Made by a program: the position numbers and the translations under genes. Below the pieces are notes generated by a model. That model was not told the DNA's origin. It saw nothing but the letters and a program-made list of their open reading frames with translations, and searched no databases. DNA of 64,000 nucleotides from Mycolicibacterium baixiangningiae (lineage in GTDB: Bacteria; Actinomycetota; Actinomycetes; Mycobacteriales; Mycobacteriaceae): assembly GCF_016313185.1 (NCBI RefSeq), contig NZ_CP066218.1, positions 2,666,001 through 2,730,000 on the forward strand. The letters are read 5' to 3'. Numbering within the stretch: position 1 is the stretch's first letter; each line of letters starts with the position of its first letter. Below, in pieces: positions 1-11,804 of the stretch.

Positions 1-2760
<2,760 letters not shown>

Positions 2761-2764
<4 letters not shown>

Positions 2765-3378
2765 CAAGGAAAGTCGTCGTCCTCGACTACGGTTCGGGCA
2801 ACCTGCGCTCGGCGCAGCGGGCGGTCGAGCGGACGGGTGCCGACGTCGAGGTCACCGCGGACGCCGACGCCGCGCTGAACGCCGACGGCCTCGTGGTGCC
2901 GGGCGTCGGCGCGTTCGAGGCGTGCATGGCCGGACTGCGGGAGATCGGCGGAGAGAAGATCATCGCCGAGCGGATCGCGGCCGGCCGACCGGTTCTCGGC
3001 GTGTGCGTGGGGATGCAGATCCTGTTCTCGCGCGGCGTCGAATTCGGTGTCGAGACCGCCGGATGCGGGCAGTGGCCTGGGTCGGTGGTGCGCCTCGACG
3101 CCCCGGTGATCCCGCACATGGGCTGGAACGTCGTCGACGCCCCCGCCGGGACCACGCTGTTCCGCGGGCTCGACCCCGACACCAGGTTCTACTTCGTGCA
3201 CTCCTACGCCGCGCAGCAGTGGGAGGGCGACCCGGACGCCCGGCTAACCTGGGCCACCCACCACGTCCCGTTCCTCGCCGCGGTCGAGAGCGGTCCGTTG
3301 TCGGCCACCCAGTTCCACCCGGAGAAGAGCGGTGACGCCGGTGCGACGCTGCTCCGCAACTGGGTCGAGGGGCTCTGA
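2761..3378 (+). CDS. hisH: Imidazole glycerol phosphate synthase, glutaminase subunit
   Basis: Class I glutamine amidotransferase that supplies ammonia to HisF. About 205 residues. The oxyanion and PGVGAF segment is followed by the nucleophile in GVCVGMQ (Cys near residue 82), and the C-terminal HPEKSG motif supplies the catalytic His and Glu. The GTG at 2761 is chosen because it gives the standard N-terminus ([14 protein letters not shown]) and a 4-bp overlap with hisB; the frame stays open upstream, but that part reads as an hisB shadow. Its partner hisF is two genes downstream. Confidence 0.96.
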
Positions 3379-3380
3379 AC

Positions 3381-3386
3381 TAAGGT
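3381..3386 (+). promoter_or_regulatory. Putative -10 hexamer TAAGGT for hisA
   Basis: TAAGGT matches the mycobacterial TANNNT -10 pattern and ends 8 bases before the hisA GTG, placing the transcript start at or next to the start codon. It lies just after the hisH stop, so an internal his-operon promoter giving a leaderless hisA mRNA is possible. No clear -35 was seen. Confidence 0.3.
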
Positions 3387-3394
3387 TGTCCGCC

Positions 3395-4171
3395 GTGCCT
3401 GAGAAGTCCGTGCCCGAGAATCCCGTGTCCGCGAACAAGCCGTTGATCCTCCTTCCCGCCGTCGACGTGGTCAAGGGCCGTGCCGTGCGCCTGGTCCAGG
3501 GCAAGGCCGGCAGTGAAACCGAGTACGGGTCGGCGCTCGACGCCGCGCTCGGGTGGCAGCGTGACGGGGCGGAGTGGATCCATCTCGTGGACCTCGACGC
3601 CGCGTTCGGCCGCGGCTCGAACCGCGAACTGCTCGCCGACGTCGTCGGCCGGCTCGACGTGGCGGTCGAACTGTCCGGCGGCATCCGCGACGACGACTCA
3701 CTCGAGGCCGCGCTGGCCACCGGGTGCGCCCGGGTCAACATCGGCACCGCCGCGCTGGAGAACCCGCAGTGGTGCGCGAAGGTCGTCGCCGAGTACGGCG
3801 ACAGGGTGGCCGTCGGTCTCGATGTGTTGATCGTCGACGCTGAGCACCGCCTGCGCGGCCGCGGTTGGGAGACCGACGGCGGTGACCTGTGGGAGGTGCT
3901 CGACCGTCTCGACTCGGAAGGGTGCTCGCGCTACGTCGTCACCGACGTGACCAAGGACGGCACCCTCGAGGGGCCGAACCTCGACCTGCTCGGCCGCGTC
4001 GCCGATCGCACGGCCGCGCCGGTGATCGCCTCCGGTGGGGTGTCCAGCGTCGACGACCTGCGCGCGATCGGCACGCTGACCGGCCGCGGCGTCGAGGGCG
4101 CCATCGTCGGGAAAGCGTTGTATGCCGGGCGTTTCACCCTGCCCGAGGCGCTGACAGCGGTAAGGCAGTAG
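3395..4171 (+). CDS. hisA (priA): Bifunctional HisA/TrpF isomerase PriA
   Basis: (beta/alpha)8-barrel isomerase of about 258 residues. In actinobacteria that lack trpF, this enzyme (PriA) isomerises both ProFAR in histidine synthesis and phosphoribosyl-anthranilate in tryptophan synthesis. The catalytic aspartates sit in LLPAVDVV and [10 protein letters not shown], and the phosphate-binding ASGGVSS is present. No trpF is seen in the nearby trp cluster, consistent with the dual role. GTG at 3395 is chosen: it follows a TAAGGT hexamer at the spacing of a leaderless start. GTG codons at 3410 and 3425 are alternatives; an upstream start at 3332 would run far into hisH. Confidence 0.95.
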   Translation: MPEKSVPENPVSANKPLILLPAVDVVKGRAVRLVQGKAGSETEYGSALDAALGWQRDGAEWIHLVDLDAAFGRGSNRELLADVVGRLDVAVELSGGIRDDDSLEAALATGCARVNIGTAALENPQWCAKVVAEYGDRVAVGLDVLIVDAEHRLRGRGWETDGGDLWEVLDRLDSEGCSRYVVTDVTKDGTLEGPNLDLLGRVADRTAAPVIASGGVSSVDDLRAIGTLTGRGVEGAIVGKALYAGRFTLPEALTAVRQ

Positions 4172-4177
4172 GGGTCG

Positions 4178-4993
4178 ATGGCACTGGACGAGACCGACCT
4201 GCAGGGTCTGGTCGATGTGGCCGCGGCGATTCTCGACACCGCGTCCGAACCCTTCATCAGTGGGCACCGCGCCGACTCCGCGGTGCAGAAGAAGGGCAAC
4301 GACTTCGCCACCGAAGTCGACCTGAAGATCGAACGCCAGGTCGTCGAGGCGCTGACCTCGGCCACCGGCATCGAGGTGCACGGCGAGGAGTACGGCGGGG
4401 CGGACATCGACTCGCCGCTGGTGTGGGTGCTCGATCCCATCGACGGCACGTTCAACTACGCCGCCGGACTGCCGACCGCCGCGATCCTGCTCGGCCTTCT
4501 GCGGGAGGGTGAACCCGTCGCCGGGCTGACGTGGCTGCCCTTCATGTCCCAGCGTTATACCGCTGTGGTCGGAAAGCCGTTGTACGTCAACGGAATCGAG
4601 CAGCCGTCGCTGAAGTCGAGCGCACTGTCGGACTGCGTGGTGGGTACCGGCACCTTCAACATCGACTCGCGCGGGCGCTTCCCCGGCCGGTGGCGGGTGG
4701 CGCTGCTGGAGAACCTCAGCAGGCAGTGCAACAGGATGCGGATGCACGGCGCCACCGGACTCGACCTGGCGTACACCGCCGCCGGAGTCCTCGGCGCGGC
4801 AATCAGTTTCGGCCACCACATCTGGGATCACGCCGCCGGCGTCGCACTGGTGCGGTCCGCCGGTGGGGTCGTCACGGACCTGGCCGGGGCGGACTGGACC
4901 CCGGAATCGACATCGGTGCTGGCCGGCTCACCGCAGGTGCACGGCGAGATCCTCGACATCGTCGCAGCGCTCGGCGCCCCGGAGGATTTCTGA
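4178..4993 (+). CDS. impA: Inositol monophosphatase family protein (impA type)
   Basis: Mg-dependent sugar/inositol phosphatase of 271 residues. Metal-binding motifs are GEEYGG, LDPIDGTFNY and the C-terminal WDHAAG. It sits between hisA and hisF, the place of Rv1604 in M. tuberculosis. It may act in inositol metabolism. Actinobacteria also use IMPase-family proteins as histidinol-phosphate phosphatase, and the operon position makes that role attractive, but the sequence alone does not settle the substrate. ATG start 6 bp after hisA; it abuts the hisF start directly. Confidence 0.85.
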   Translation: MALDETDLQGLVDVAAAILDTASEPFISGHRADSAVQKKGNDFATEVDLKIERQVVEALTSATGIEVHGEEYGGADIDSPLVWVLDPIDGTFNYAAGLPTAAILLGLLREGEPVAGLTWLPFMSQRYTAVVGKPLYVNGIEQPSLKSSALSDCVVGTGTFNIDSRGRFPGRWRVALLENLSRQCNRMRMHGATGLDLAYTAAGVLGAAISFGHHIWDHAAGVALVRSAGGVVTDLAGADWTPESTSVLAGSPQVHGEILDIVAALGAPEDF

Positions 4994-5779
4994 GTGGCTG
5001 CCGACAGAGGACTCGCAGTCCGCGTGATCCCGTGCCTCGACGTCGATGCGGGTCGGGTGGTCAAGGGTGTCAACTTCGAGAACCTGCGGGACGCAGGTGA
5101 TCCGGTCGAACTCGCCGCCGTGTACGACGCGGAGGGCGCCGACGAACTGACATTCCTCGACGTGACCGCATCGTCGTCGGGTCGCTCCACGATGCTCGAC
5201 GTGGTGCGCCGCACCGCCGAACAGGTCTTCATCCCACTGACCGTCGGCGGTGGGGTGCGGGCGATCGCCGACGTGGATGCGTTGTTGCGGGCGGGCGCCG
5301 ACAAGGTCTCGGTGAACACCGCCGCGATCGCGCGTCCGGAGCTGCTGGCCGAACTGGCCCGCCGGTTCGGGTCGCAATGCATCGTGCTGTCGGTCGACGC
5401 CAGGACGGTGCCGGAAGGTGAGCCCCCCACTCCGTCCGGGTGGGAGGTCACCACCCACGGCGGCCGTCGCGGCACCGGGATCGACGCCGTCGAGTGGGCT
5501 GCGCGCGGAGCGGAACTCGGCGTCGGAGAGATCCTGCTGAACTCCATGGACTTCGACGGCACCAAAGCCGGTTTCGATCTGCCCATGTTGCGTGCGGTGC
5601 GGGGTGCGGTGACCGTGCCGGTGATCGCCAGCGGCGGTGCCGGCGCGATCGAACACTTCGCCCCCGCGGTGCACGCGGGCGCCGACGCCGTGTTGGCCGC
5701 CAGCGTCTTCCACTTCAAGGAGTTGACGATCGGTCAGGTGAAGGCGGCGATGGCGGCAGAAGGGATCACCGTCCGATGA
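4994..5779 (+). CDS. hisF: Imidazole glycerol phosphate synthase, cyclase subunit
   Basis: (beta/alpha)8-barrel cyclase, partner of HisH, 261 residues. The catalytic Asp pair is in RVIPCLDVD near the N-terminus and LSVDAR mid-protein; phosphate loops TVGGGV and ASGGAG are present. The GTG start directly follows the impA stop. The TGA stop lies inside the first copy of a 30-bp direct repeat (5767-5796). Confidence 0.97.
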   Translation: MAADRGLAVRVIPCLDVDAGRVVKGVNFENLRDAGDPVELAAVYDAEGADELTFLDVTASSSGRSTMLDVVRRTAEQVFIPLTVGGGVRAIADVDALLRAGADKVSVNTAAIARPELLAELARRFGSQCIVLSVDARTVPEGEPPTPSGWEVTTHGGRRGTGIDAVEWAARGAELGVGEILLNSMDFDGTKAGFDLPMLRAVRGAVTVPVIASGGAGAIEHFAPAVHAGADAVLAASVFHFKELTIGQVKAAMAAEGITVR

Positions 5780-5838
5780 GCGCAGCGAAGAGGACGAATC
5801 GGAGCACCGTCCGATGAGCGCAGCGAAGAGGACGGTGC
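5767..5838. repeat. Tandem 30-bp direct repeat; second copy forms a 9-bp-stem hairpin before hisI
   Basis: The 30-bp unit starting caccgtccgatgagcgcagc occurs at 5767-5796 and again, identically, at 5805-5834. The first copy contains the hisF stop codon. In the second copy the arms gcaccgtcc (5804-5812) and ggacggtgc (5830-5838) are perfectly complementary, with a 17-nt loop. The only purine-rich stretch that could serve as hisI ribosome binding site (aagagg, 5827-5832) is partly inside the hairpin. Confidence 0.8.
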
Positions 5839-5839
5839 G

Positions 5840-6187
5840 GTGAGTCTCGATCCAGAGCTCGCGTCGCGGCTCAAGCGCGACGCCGACGGTTTGTTCGCCG
5901 CGGTGGCACAGGAGCGGGGCACCGGGCAGGTGCTGATGGTGGCATGGATGGACGACATCGCGCTCGACCGGACCCTGCGCACCCGGCGGGCGACCTACTG
6001 GTCCCGGTCCCGCGGCGAGCACTGGGTCAAGGGCGAGACGTCTGGCCACACGCAGTATGTGCACTCGGTGCGGTTGGACTGCGACGGTGACACGGTGCTG
6101 CTCGAGGTGGATCAGACCGGCGCGGCCTGCCACACCGGTGAGCACACCTGCTTCGACGCCGACCAGCTGCTCGGCCCGGAGAGCTAG
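5840..6187 (+). CDS. hisI: Phosphoribosyl-AMP cyclohydrolase
   Basis: Zn/Mg-dependent hydrolase opening the purine ring of PR-AMP. 115 residues, so only the HisI domain; the HisE pyrophosphohydrolase is not fused. Diagnostic motifs are the MVAWMD segment and the cysteine-containing [13 protein letters not shown] segment. GTG start at 5840 follows the hairpin repeat, 60 bp after hisF, a larger gap than elsewhere in this operon. Its stop overlaps the convergent bcpB stop by 4 bp. Confidence 0.95.
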   Translation: MSLDPELASRLKRDADGLFAAVAQERGTGQVLMVAWMDDIALDRTLRTRRATYWSRSRGEHWVKGETSGHTQYVHSVRLDCDGDTVLLEVDQTGAACHTGEHTCFDADQLLGPES

Positions 6188-6648
6188 GCGGACTGGCGCT
6201 GGCGCAGCACTGCCAGCGCCTTGTCCGCATGTGCGTCCATGTTCAGCTCGCTGGAGAACACATCGAGCACCGTGCGGTCGGTGTCGATGACGAACGTGGT
6301 GCGCTTGACCGGCATCAACTTGCCCAACATGCCCCGCTTGACGCCGAAGCGCTGGGCGATCGCTCCGTCGGCGTCGGACAACAGCGGGTAGTCGAAACGC
6401 TGAGTGTCGGCGAAGCGGGCCTGTTTCTCGACCGCATCGGTGCTGATCCCCACGCGTGAGGCGCCGACGGCGGCGAACTCGGCAGCGAGGTCCCGGAAGT
6501 GGCAGGCCTCCTTGGTGCAGCCGGGCGTCATCGCCGCCGGATAGAAGAACAGCACCACCGGCCCGTCGGCCAGCAGACCCGTGAGGCTGCGCATCGCGCC
6601 TGTCTGGTCGGGCAGTTCGAAATCGTCGACCCGGTCACCACGTTTCAT
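6184..6648 (-). CDS. bcpB: Peroxiredoxin of the BCP/PrxQ type
   Basis: Thiol peroxidase of 154 residues, reducing hydroperoxides at the expense of thioredoxin-type donors. The peroxidatic and resolving cysteines have PrxQ spacing in [11 protein letters not shown] (C-x4-C). The place between hisI and trpE matches Rv1608c. Convergent with hisI and divergent from trpE. The ATG at 6648 is 8 bases after TAGCGT, consistent with a leaderless message. Confidence 0.9.
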   Translation of the reverse strand: MKRGDRVDDFELPDQTGAMRSLTGLLADGPVVLFFYPAAMTPGCTKEACHFRDLAAEFAAVGASRVGISTDAVEKQARFADTQRFDYPLLSDADGAIAQRFGVKRGMLGKLMPVKRTTFVIDTDRTVLDVFSSELNMDAHADKALAVLRQRQSA

Positions 6649-6656
6649 GTGCCGTC

Positions 6657-6662
6657 ACGCTA
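6657..6662 (-). promoter_or_regulatory. Putative -10 hexamer TAGCGT for bcpB
   Basis: On the minus strand TAGCGT is followed by 8 bases and then the bcpB ATG, the geometry of a leaderless mycobacterial promoter. No convincing -35 seen. Confidence 0.35.
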
Positions 6663-6710
6663 CGCCGCCTGACTGCGTCACCGCCCACACCGGTCTGGGA
6701 GAATTGCCAT

Positions 6711-8270
6711 GTGCAAACGACCGCCCAGCCCGCCTCCGGTTCCGCGCGTGAGCGCTCGTCGCTGGCGAACACCACCTCCCGCGAGGACTTCCGGGCGCTG
6801 GCCGCCGAACACCGGGTGGTGCCGGTGGTCCGCAAGGTGCTCGCCGACAGCGAGACGCCGCTGTCGGCGTACCGCAAGCTCGCCGCCAACCGGCCCGGCA
6901 CGTTTCTTCTCGAGTCCGCCGAGAACGGCCGGTCGTGGTCGCGATGGTCGTTCATCGGGGCGGGGGCGCCGTCGGCGTTGACCGTGCGCGACGGCGAGGC
7001 GGTGTGGCTGGGCGTCACGCCGAAGGACGCGCCCAGCGGCGGCGATCCACTGCGCGCGTTGCGGGAGACGCTGGCCCTGCTGGAGACCGCGGCGCTGCCG
7101 GGTCTGCCGCCCCTGTCGAGCGGGCTGGTGGGGTTTTTCGCCTACGACATGGTGCGCCGGCTGGAGCGGCTGCCGTCGCTGGCCGTCGACGACCTCGGGT
7201 TGCCCGACATGTTGCTGCTGCTGGCCACCGACATCGCCGCGGTCGACCACCACGAGGGCACCATCACGCTGATCGCGAACGCGGTGAACTGGAACGGCAC
7301 CGACGAACGGGTGGACGGGGCGTACGACGACGCGGTCGCCCGCCTCGACGTGATGACCAAGGCGCTGGGGCAGTCGTTGCCGTCGGCGGTGGCCACCTTC
7401 GAACGGCCCGCACCGACCCACCGGGCGCAGCGCACCGTCGAGGAGTACACCGCGATCGTGGAGAAGCTCGTCGGTGACATCGAGGCCGGTGAGGCGTTCC
7501 AGGTGGTGCCGTCCCAGCGTTTCGAGATGGACACCGCCGCCGACCCGCTCGATGTGTACCGGATGCTGCGGGTCACCAATCCCAGCCCGTACATGTACCT
7601 GCTGAACGTCCCCGACGAGGATGGGGGACTGGACTTCTCGGTGGTCGGGTCGAGTCCGGAGGCGCTGGTGACGGTCGTGGACGGCAAGGCGACCACGCAC
7701 CCCATCGCCGGAACCCGCTGGCGCGGTGACACCGAGGAAGAGGATCTGCTGCTCGAAAAGGAGTTGCTGGCCGACGAGAAGGAACGCGCCGAGCACCTCA
7801 TGCTGGTGGATCTGGGCCGCAACGACCTGGGCCGGGTGTGTGAGCCGGGCACCGTCCGGGTGGAGGACTACAGCCACATCGAGCGGTACAGCCATGTCAT
7901 GCACCTGGTGTCGACGGTCACCGGCCGTCTGTCAGAAGGCAGGACTGCGCTCGATGCCGTGACCGCATGCTTCCCGGCCGGGACGCTCTCGGGCGCTCCC
8001 AAGGTGCGTGCGATGGAGCTCATCGAGGAGGTCGAGAAGACCCGCCGCGGGCTCTACGGCGGTGTGCTGGGGTATCTCGACTTCGCCGGCAACGCCGACT
8101 TCGCGATCGCCATCCGCACCGCGTTGATGCGCAACGGCACCGCCTACGTGCAGGCCGGCGGGGGTGTGGTCGCCGACTCGAACGGCCCCTACGAGTACAC
8201 CGAGGCGGCCAACAAGGCGCGCGCGGTGCTCAACGCGATCGCCGCCGCGGAAACGCTGCGCGAACCGTGA
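6711..8270 (+). CDS. trpE: Anthranilate synthase component I
   Basis: Chorismate plus ammonia or glutamine to anthranilate; 519 residues. The feedback-inhibition LLES element is intact ([12 protein letters not shown]). The catalytic chorismate-binding core shows [10 protein letters not shown] and [21 protein letters not shown] start at 6711; bcpB is divergent 62 bp away, so little room exists for a leader peptide. The stop overlaps the next gene by 4 bp. The partner trpG and trpD are not in the window. Confidence 0.96.
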   Translation: MQTTAQPASGSARERSSLANTTSREDFRALAAEHRVVPVVRKVLADSETPLSAYRKLAANRPGTFLLESAENGRSWSRWSFIGAGAPSALTVRDGEAVWLGVTPKDAPSGGDPLRALRETLALLETAALPGLPPLSSGLVGFFAYDMVRRLERLPSLAVDDLGLPDMLLLLATDIAAVDHHEGTITLIANAVNWNGTDERVDGAYDDAVARLDVMTKALGQSLPSAVATFERPAPTHRAQRTVEEYTAIVEKLVGDIEAGEAFQVVPSQRFEMDTAADPLDVYRMLRVTNPSPYMYLLNVPDEDGGLDFSVVGSSPEALVTVVDGKATTHPIAGTRWRGDTEEEDLLLEKELLADEKERAEHLMLVDLGRNDLGRVCEPGTVRVEDYSHIERYSHVMHLVSTVTGRLSEGRTALDAVTACFPAGTLSGAPKVRAMELIEEVEKTRRGLYGGVLGYLDFAGNADFAIAIRTALMRNGTAYVQAGGGVVADSNGPYEYTEAANKARAVLNAIAAAETLREP

Positions 8271-8863
8271 CCCGCATCGCCCAGCTCCTCCTGGTCCTCG
8301 GCGCCGCCGTGCTGTGGGTGGCCTCGCGGCTGACGTGGGTGGACGTGGAATCCTTCGACGGGCTCGGCCAGCCGAAGACGTCGACGCTGACGGGCGCCCA
8401 ATGGTCGACGGCGCTGATCCCGCTCGCGCTGTTGGTCCTGGCGGCCGCGGTCGCAGTGCTGGCGGTGCGGGGCTGGTTGCTGCGGATGCTGGCGGTGCTG
8501 ATGGCGGCGGCCAGCGCGGCGATGGCCTATCTGGCGATCACGCTGTGGGTGGTCGTCGACGTCGCGCCGCGGTCGGCCGATCTAGCCGAGGTGCGGGTCG
8601 CCGACCTGACCGGGACGCAACGCCACTTCACCGGCGCGATCCTCACGCTGGTGGCGGCCGGTCTGGTGCTCGTCGGGGCGGTTCTGCTGATGCGGGCAGC
8701 GGTGAAGGGAGCCGGCCCGGCGGGCAGGTACGCCGCGCCGTCGGCTCGACGTGCGACAGCGGTGAGGAAGGACGAACAGGGGGAGCCGATGTCGGAGCGA
8801 ATGCTCTGGGATGCCCTCGACGAGGGGCACGATCCCACCGATCGCGACACGAAGGGGCGGTGA
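8267..8863 (+). CDS. Trp-operon-associated membrane protein (TIGR02234-like)
   Basis: 198-residue integral membrane protein with about four hydrophobic segments (roughly residues 4-20, 47-65, 69-92 and 121-140) and a charged cytoplasmic-looking tail ([23 protein letters not shown] in part). This is the conserved actinobacterial protein found between trpE and trpC (Rv1610 in M. tuberculosis). The GTG start overlaps the trpE stop by 4 bp, so it is translationally coupled. Its function is unknown; a role in tryptophan or indole handling is only inference from position. Confidence 0.85.
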   Translation: MTRIAQLLLVLGAAVLWVASRLTWVDVESFDGLGQPKTSTLTGAQWSTALIPLALLVLAAAVAVLAVRGWLLRMLAVLMAAASAAMAYLAITLWVVVDVAPRSADLAEVRVADLTGTQRHFTGAILTLVAAGLVLVGAVLLMRAAVKGAGPAGRYAAPSARRATAVRKDEQGEPMSERMLWDALDEGHDPTDRDTKGR

Positions 8864-8936
8864 CACCCGATGTCGTGGCGGCGACTACCCTTCGAGAGGA
8901 ACCATCCGGCACGTACCAGAGGGGGATCGACGGGCT

Positions 8937-9755
8937 ATGAGTTCGGCGACCGTGCTCGACTCCATCATCGAGGGAGTCCGCGCCGACGTCGCCGCTCGTG
9001 AGGCCGTCGTCAGCCTCGCCGAGGTCAAGGAGCGGGCAAAGAACGCCAAGGCTCCGCTGGACGTGATGGCGGCGTTCCGCGAACCCGGCATCGGCGTGAT
9101 CGCCGAGGTCAAACGAGCGAGCCCGTCGCGTGGTGAGCTGGCATCAATCGGTGATCCCGCCGAGTTGGCCCGCTGCTATCAGGACGGCGGCGCCCGCGTG
9201 ATCAGCGTGCTGACCGAGCAGCGCCGATTCCACGGATCGCTCGACGATCTCGACTCCGTCCGGGCTGCGGTGTCCATACCCGTTCTGCGTAAGGACTTCA
9301 TCGTCCGGCCCTACCAGATCCACGAAGCCCGTGCCCACGGTGCCGACATGCTGCTGCTGATCGTTGCTGCGCTCGAGCAGCCGGCGTTGGAGTCGCTGCT
9401 GGAGCGGACAGAATCGCTCGGCATGACGGCGTTGGTGGAGGTCCACACCGAAGAGGAAGCCGACCGCGCGCTGCAGGCCGGAGCCCGGGTGATCGGCGTC
9501 AACGCCCGGAACCTCAAGACGCTCGAAGTCGACCGCAACTGTTTCGCGCGCATCGCCCCGGGGCTGCCGTCGAACGTCATCCGCGTCGCGGAGTCCGGCG
9601 TGCGGGGCCCCGCCGATCTGCTGGCCTACGCCGGAGCCGGCGCCGACGCCGTGCTGGTCGGCGAAGGCCTGGTCACCAGCCGCGACCCCCGCTCTGCGGT
9701 GGCCGACCTGGTGACCGCCGGTACGCATCCGTCCTGCCCGAAGCCGTCCCGGTAG
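8937..9755 (+). CDS. trpC: Indole-3-glycerol phosphate synthase
   Basis: (beta/alpha)8-barrel enzyme closing the indole ring, about 272 residues. Catalytic Lys and Glu motifs are [13 protein letters not shown] and LRKDFIV, with VNARNLKT and ESGV further on. ATG at 8937 is chosen for its good spacing to a purine-rich agaggggg site; the frame is open upstream, but that part lacks family similarity. There are 73 bp between this gene and the preceding one, including a TACCCT hexamer (8886-8891) that could be part of an internal promoter. It is monofunctional: TrpF activity is expected from PriA. Confidence 0.95.
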   Translation: MSSATVLDSIIEGVRADVAAREAVVSLAEVKERAKNAKAPLDVMAAFREPGIGVIAEVKRASPSRGELASIGDPAELARCYQDGGARVISVLTEQRRFHGSLDDLDSVRAAVSIPVLRKDFIVRPYQIHEARAHGADMLLLIVAALEQPALESLLERTESLGMTALVEVHTEEEADRALQAGARVIGVNARNLKTLEVDRNCFARIAPGLPSNVIRVAESGVRGPADLLAYAGAGADAVLVGEGLVTSRDPRSAVADLVTAGTHPSCPKPSR

Positions 9756-9756
9756 C

Positions 9757-11019
9757 GTGGCCGAACTCCTCGATTCGGATCTGCCGCGCTCCAGCGCGGC
9801 CGTCGCCGAACCCACCAGCCACGACCCGGATGCCCGCGGCCACTTCGGGGCCTACGGTGGTCGCCTCGTTCCCGAGGCACTGATGGCGGTCATCGAAGAG
9901 GTCACCGCCGCCTACGAGAAGGCTCGCGGCGACCAGACCTTCCTCGACGAACTCGACCGCTTGCAGCGTCACTACAGCGGCCGCCCGTCACCGCTTTACG
10001 AGGCCACCCGCCTCAGCGAACATGCCGGCGGCGCCCGCATGTTCCTCAAACGAGAAGACCTCAACCACACCGGTTCCCACAAAATCAACAACGTGCTCGG
10101 GCAGGCGTTGCTGGCCCGGCAGATGGGCAAGACCCGGGTGATCGCCGAGACCGGCGCCGGCCAGCACGGTGTCGCGACGGCCACCGCATGCGCGCTGCTC
10201 GGCCTGGACTGCGTGATCTACATGGGTGCGGTCGACACGGCTCGCCAGGCGCTGAACGTGGCGCGCATGCGCCTGCTCGGCGCCGAGGTGGTCTCCGTCG
10301 AGGCGGGTTCGAAGACCCTCAAAGACGCCATCAACGAGGCGTTCCGCGACTGGGTGACCAACGCCGACGAGACGTACTACTGCTTCGGCACCGCGGCGGG
10401 ACCGCATCCGTTCCCGCTGATGGTGCGCGACTTCCAGCGCATCATCGGGCTCGAAGCGCGGATGCAGATCCAGGCGCAGGCCGGCCGGCTTCCGGACGCG
10501 GTGACGGCGTGCGTCGGCGGCGGCTCGAATGCGATCGGTGTCTTCCACGCCTTCATCGACGATCCCGGCGTCCGGCTGATCGGCTACGAGGCGGCCGGTG
10601 ACGGCGTCGAAACCGGTAGGCACGCAGCCACATTCACGGGCGGCTCGCCCGGCGCGTTCCAGGGCTCGTTCTCCTATCTGCTGCAGGACGAGGACGGCCA
10701 GACCATCGAATCCCATTCGATCTCGGCCGGTCTCGACTATCCCGGGGTGGGACCCGAGCACGCGTTGCTCAAGGACATCGGGCGCGCCGAATACCTGCCG
10801 ATCACCGACACCGAGGCCATGAACGCGTTCTCGCTGCTGTGCCGCACCGAGGGCATCATTCCGGCCATCGAGTCCGCGCACGCAGTGGCGGGTGCGCTCA
10901 AACTCGGCCAGGAATTGGGGTCGGGTGCGGTGATCCTGGTCAACCTGTCCGGGCGCGGCGACAAAGACGTCGAGACCGCTGCCACGTGGTTCGGTCTGCT
11001 GGACAAAGGCGGTTCATGA
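9757..11019 (+). CDS. trpB: Tryptophan synthase beta chain
   Basis: PLP enzyme condensing indole with serine; 420 residues. The PLP lysine is in HTGSHKINN (near residue 109), followed by [10 protein letters not shown], and the phosphate-binding [10 protein letters not shown] is intact. GTG start one base after the trpC stop; its stop overlaps the trpA ATG by 4 bp. Confidence 0.97.
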   Translation: MAELLDSDLPRSSAAVAEPTSHDPDARGHFGAYGGRLVPEALMAVIEEVTAAYEKARGDQTFLDELDRLQRHYSGRPSPLYEATRLSEHAGGARMFLKREDLNHTGSHKINNVLGQALLARQMGKTRVIAETGAGQHGVATATACALLGLDCVIYMGAVDTARQALNVARMRLLGAEVVSVEAGSKTLKDAINEAFRDWVTNADETYYCFGTAAGPHPFPLMVRDFQRIIGLEARMQIQAQAGRLPDAVTACVGGGSNAIGVFHAFIDDPGVRLIGYEAAGDGVETGRHAATFTGGSPGAFQGSFSYLLQDEDGQTIESHSISAGLDYPGVGPEHALLKDIGRAEYLPITDTEAMNAFSLLCRTEGIIPAIESAHAVAGALKLGQELGSGAVILVNLSGRGDKDVETAATWFGLLDKGGS

Positions 11020-11804
11020 GTCGGTTGGGTGGCTTGTTCGACGCTTGCCGCGCAGAGCAGCGTGCGGCCCTCATCGGATACCTGCCAACCGGGTTCCCCG
11101 ACGTGCCGGCATCGATCTCGGCGATGACGGCGCTGGTCGAATCCGGTTGCGACATCATCGAAGTCGGCATTCCGTATTCCGACCCGGGGATGGACGGTCC
11201 GGTGATCGCCGCGGCCGCCGAGGCGGCGCTGCAGGGTGGCGTCCGAGTGCGGGACACCCTGGCGGCGGTCGAGGCCATCAGCAACGCCGGTGGTCGCGCG
11301 GTGGTGATGACCTATTGGAATCCGGTACTGCGCTGGGGGATCGACGCATTCGCGAGGGACCTGGCCGCCGCGGGCGGGTTGGGTCTGATCACCCCTGACC
11401 TCATCCCCGAAGAGGCCGACGAGTGGATGGCAGCATCGGAATCCCATGATCTCGACCGCATCTTCCTGGTGGCGCCTGCGTCGACGCCGGAGCGGCTGGC
11501 CAAGACCGTCGAGGCCTCCCGTGGTTTCGTCTACGCCGCGTCGACGATGGGTGTCACCGGCGCGCGAGACGTCGTCTCGAGCGCCGCGCCAGAACTCGTG
11601 GCGCGGGTCAAAGAGGTCTCCGACATCCCGGTCGGCGTCGGTCTGGGCGTGCGGTCACGTGCACAGGCGGCGGAGATCGGCGCGTACGCAGACGGAGTGA
11701 TCGTCGGCTCGGCGCTCGTGTCGGCGCTCACGGACGGCCTGCCCGCGGTGCGAGCGCTGACCGAAGAATTAGCCGAGGGAGTGCGCCAGAGGGTGCCCGC
11801 GTGA
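11016..11804 (+). CDS. trpA: Tryptophan synthase alpha chain
   Basis: Cleaves indole glycerol phosphate to indole for TrpB; 262 residues. Catalytic Glu and Asp are in [17 protein letters not shown]. The phosphate-binding C-terminal part includes the GVGLGVRS and [10 protein letters not shown] segments. ATG at 11016 is inside the ATGA overlap with trpB, and the stop overlaps lgt by 4 bp. Confidence 0.96.
   Translation: MSRLGGLFDACRAEQRAALIGYLPTGFPDVPASISAMTALVESGCDIIEVGIPYSDPGMDGPVIAAAAEAALQGGVRVRDTLAAVEAISNAGGRAVVMTYWNPVLRWGIDAFARDLAAAGGLGLITPDLIPEEADEWMAASESHDLDRIFLVAPASTPERLAKTVEASRGFVYAASTMGVTGARDVVSSAAPELVARVKEVSDIPVGVGLGVRSRAQAAEIGAYADGVIVGSALVSALTDGLPAVRALTEELAEGVRQRVPA

Noticed and set aside
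4928..6145. A 405-codon minus-strand frame across hisF and hisI
   Set aside because: hisF and hisI on the plus strand have complete catalytic motifs; the minus frame has none.
8886..8891. TACCCT as a firm trpC promoter
   Set aside because: A TGACA-like -35 is about 20 bp away, too far for a confident call, and trpC is probably transcribed with trpE; mentioned only in the trpC entry.
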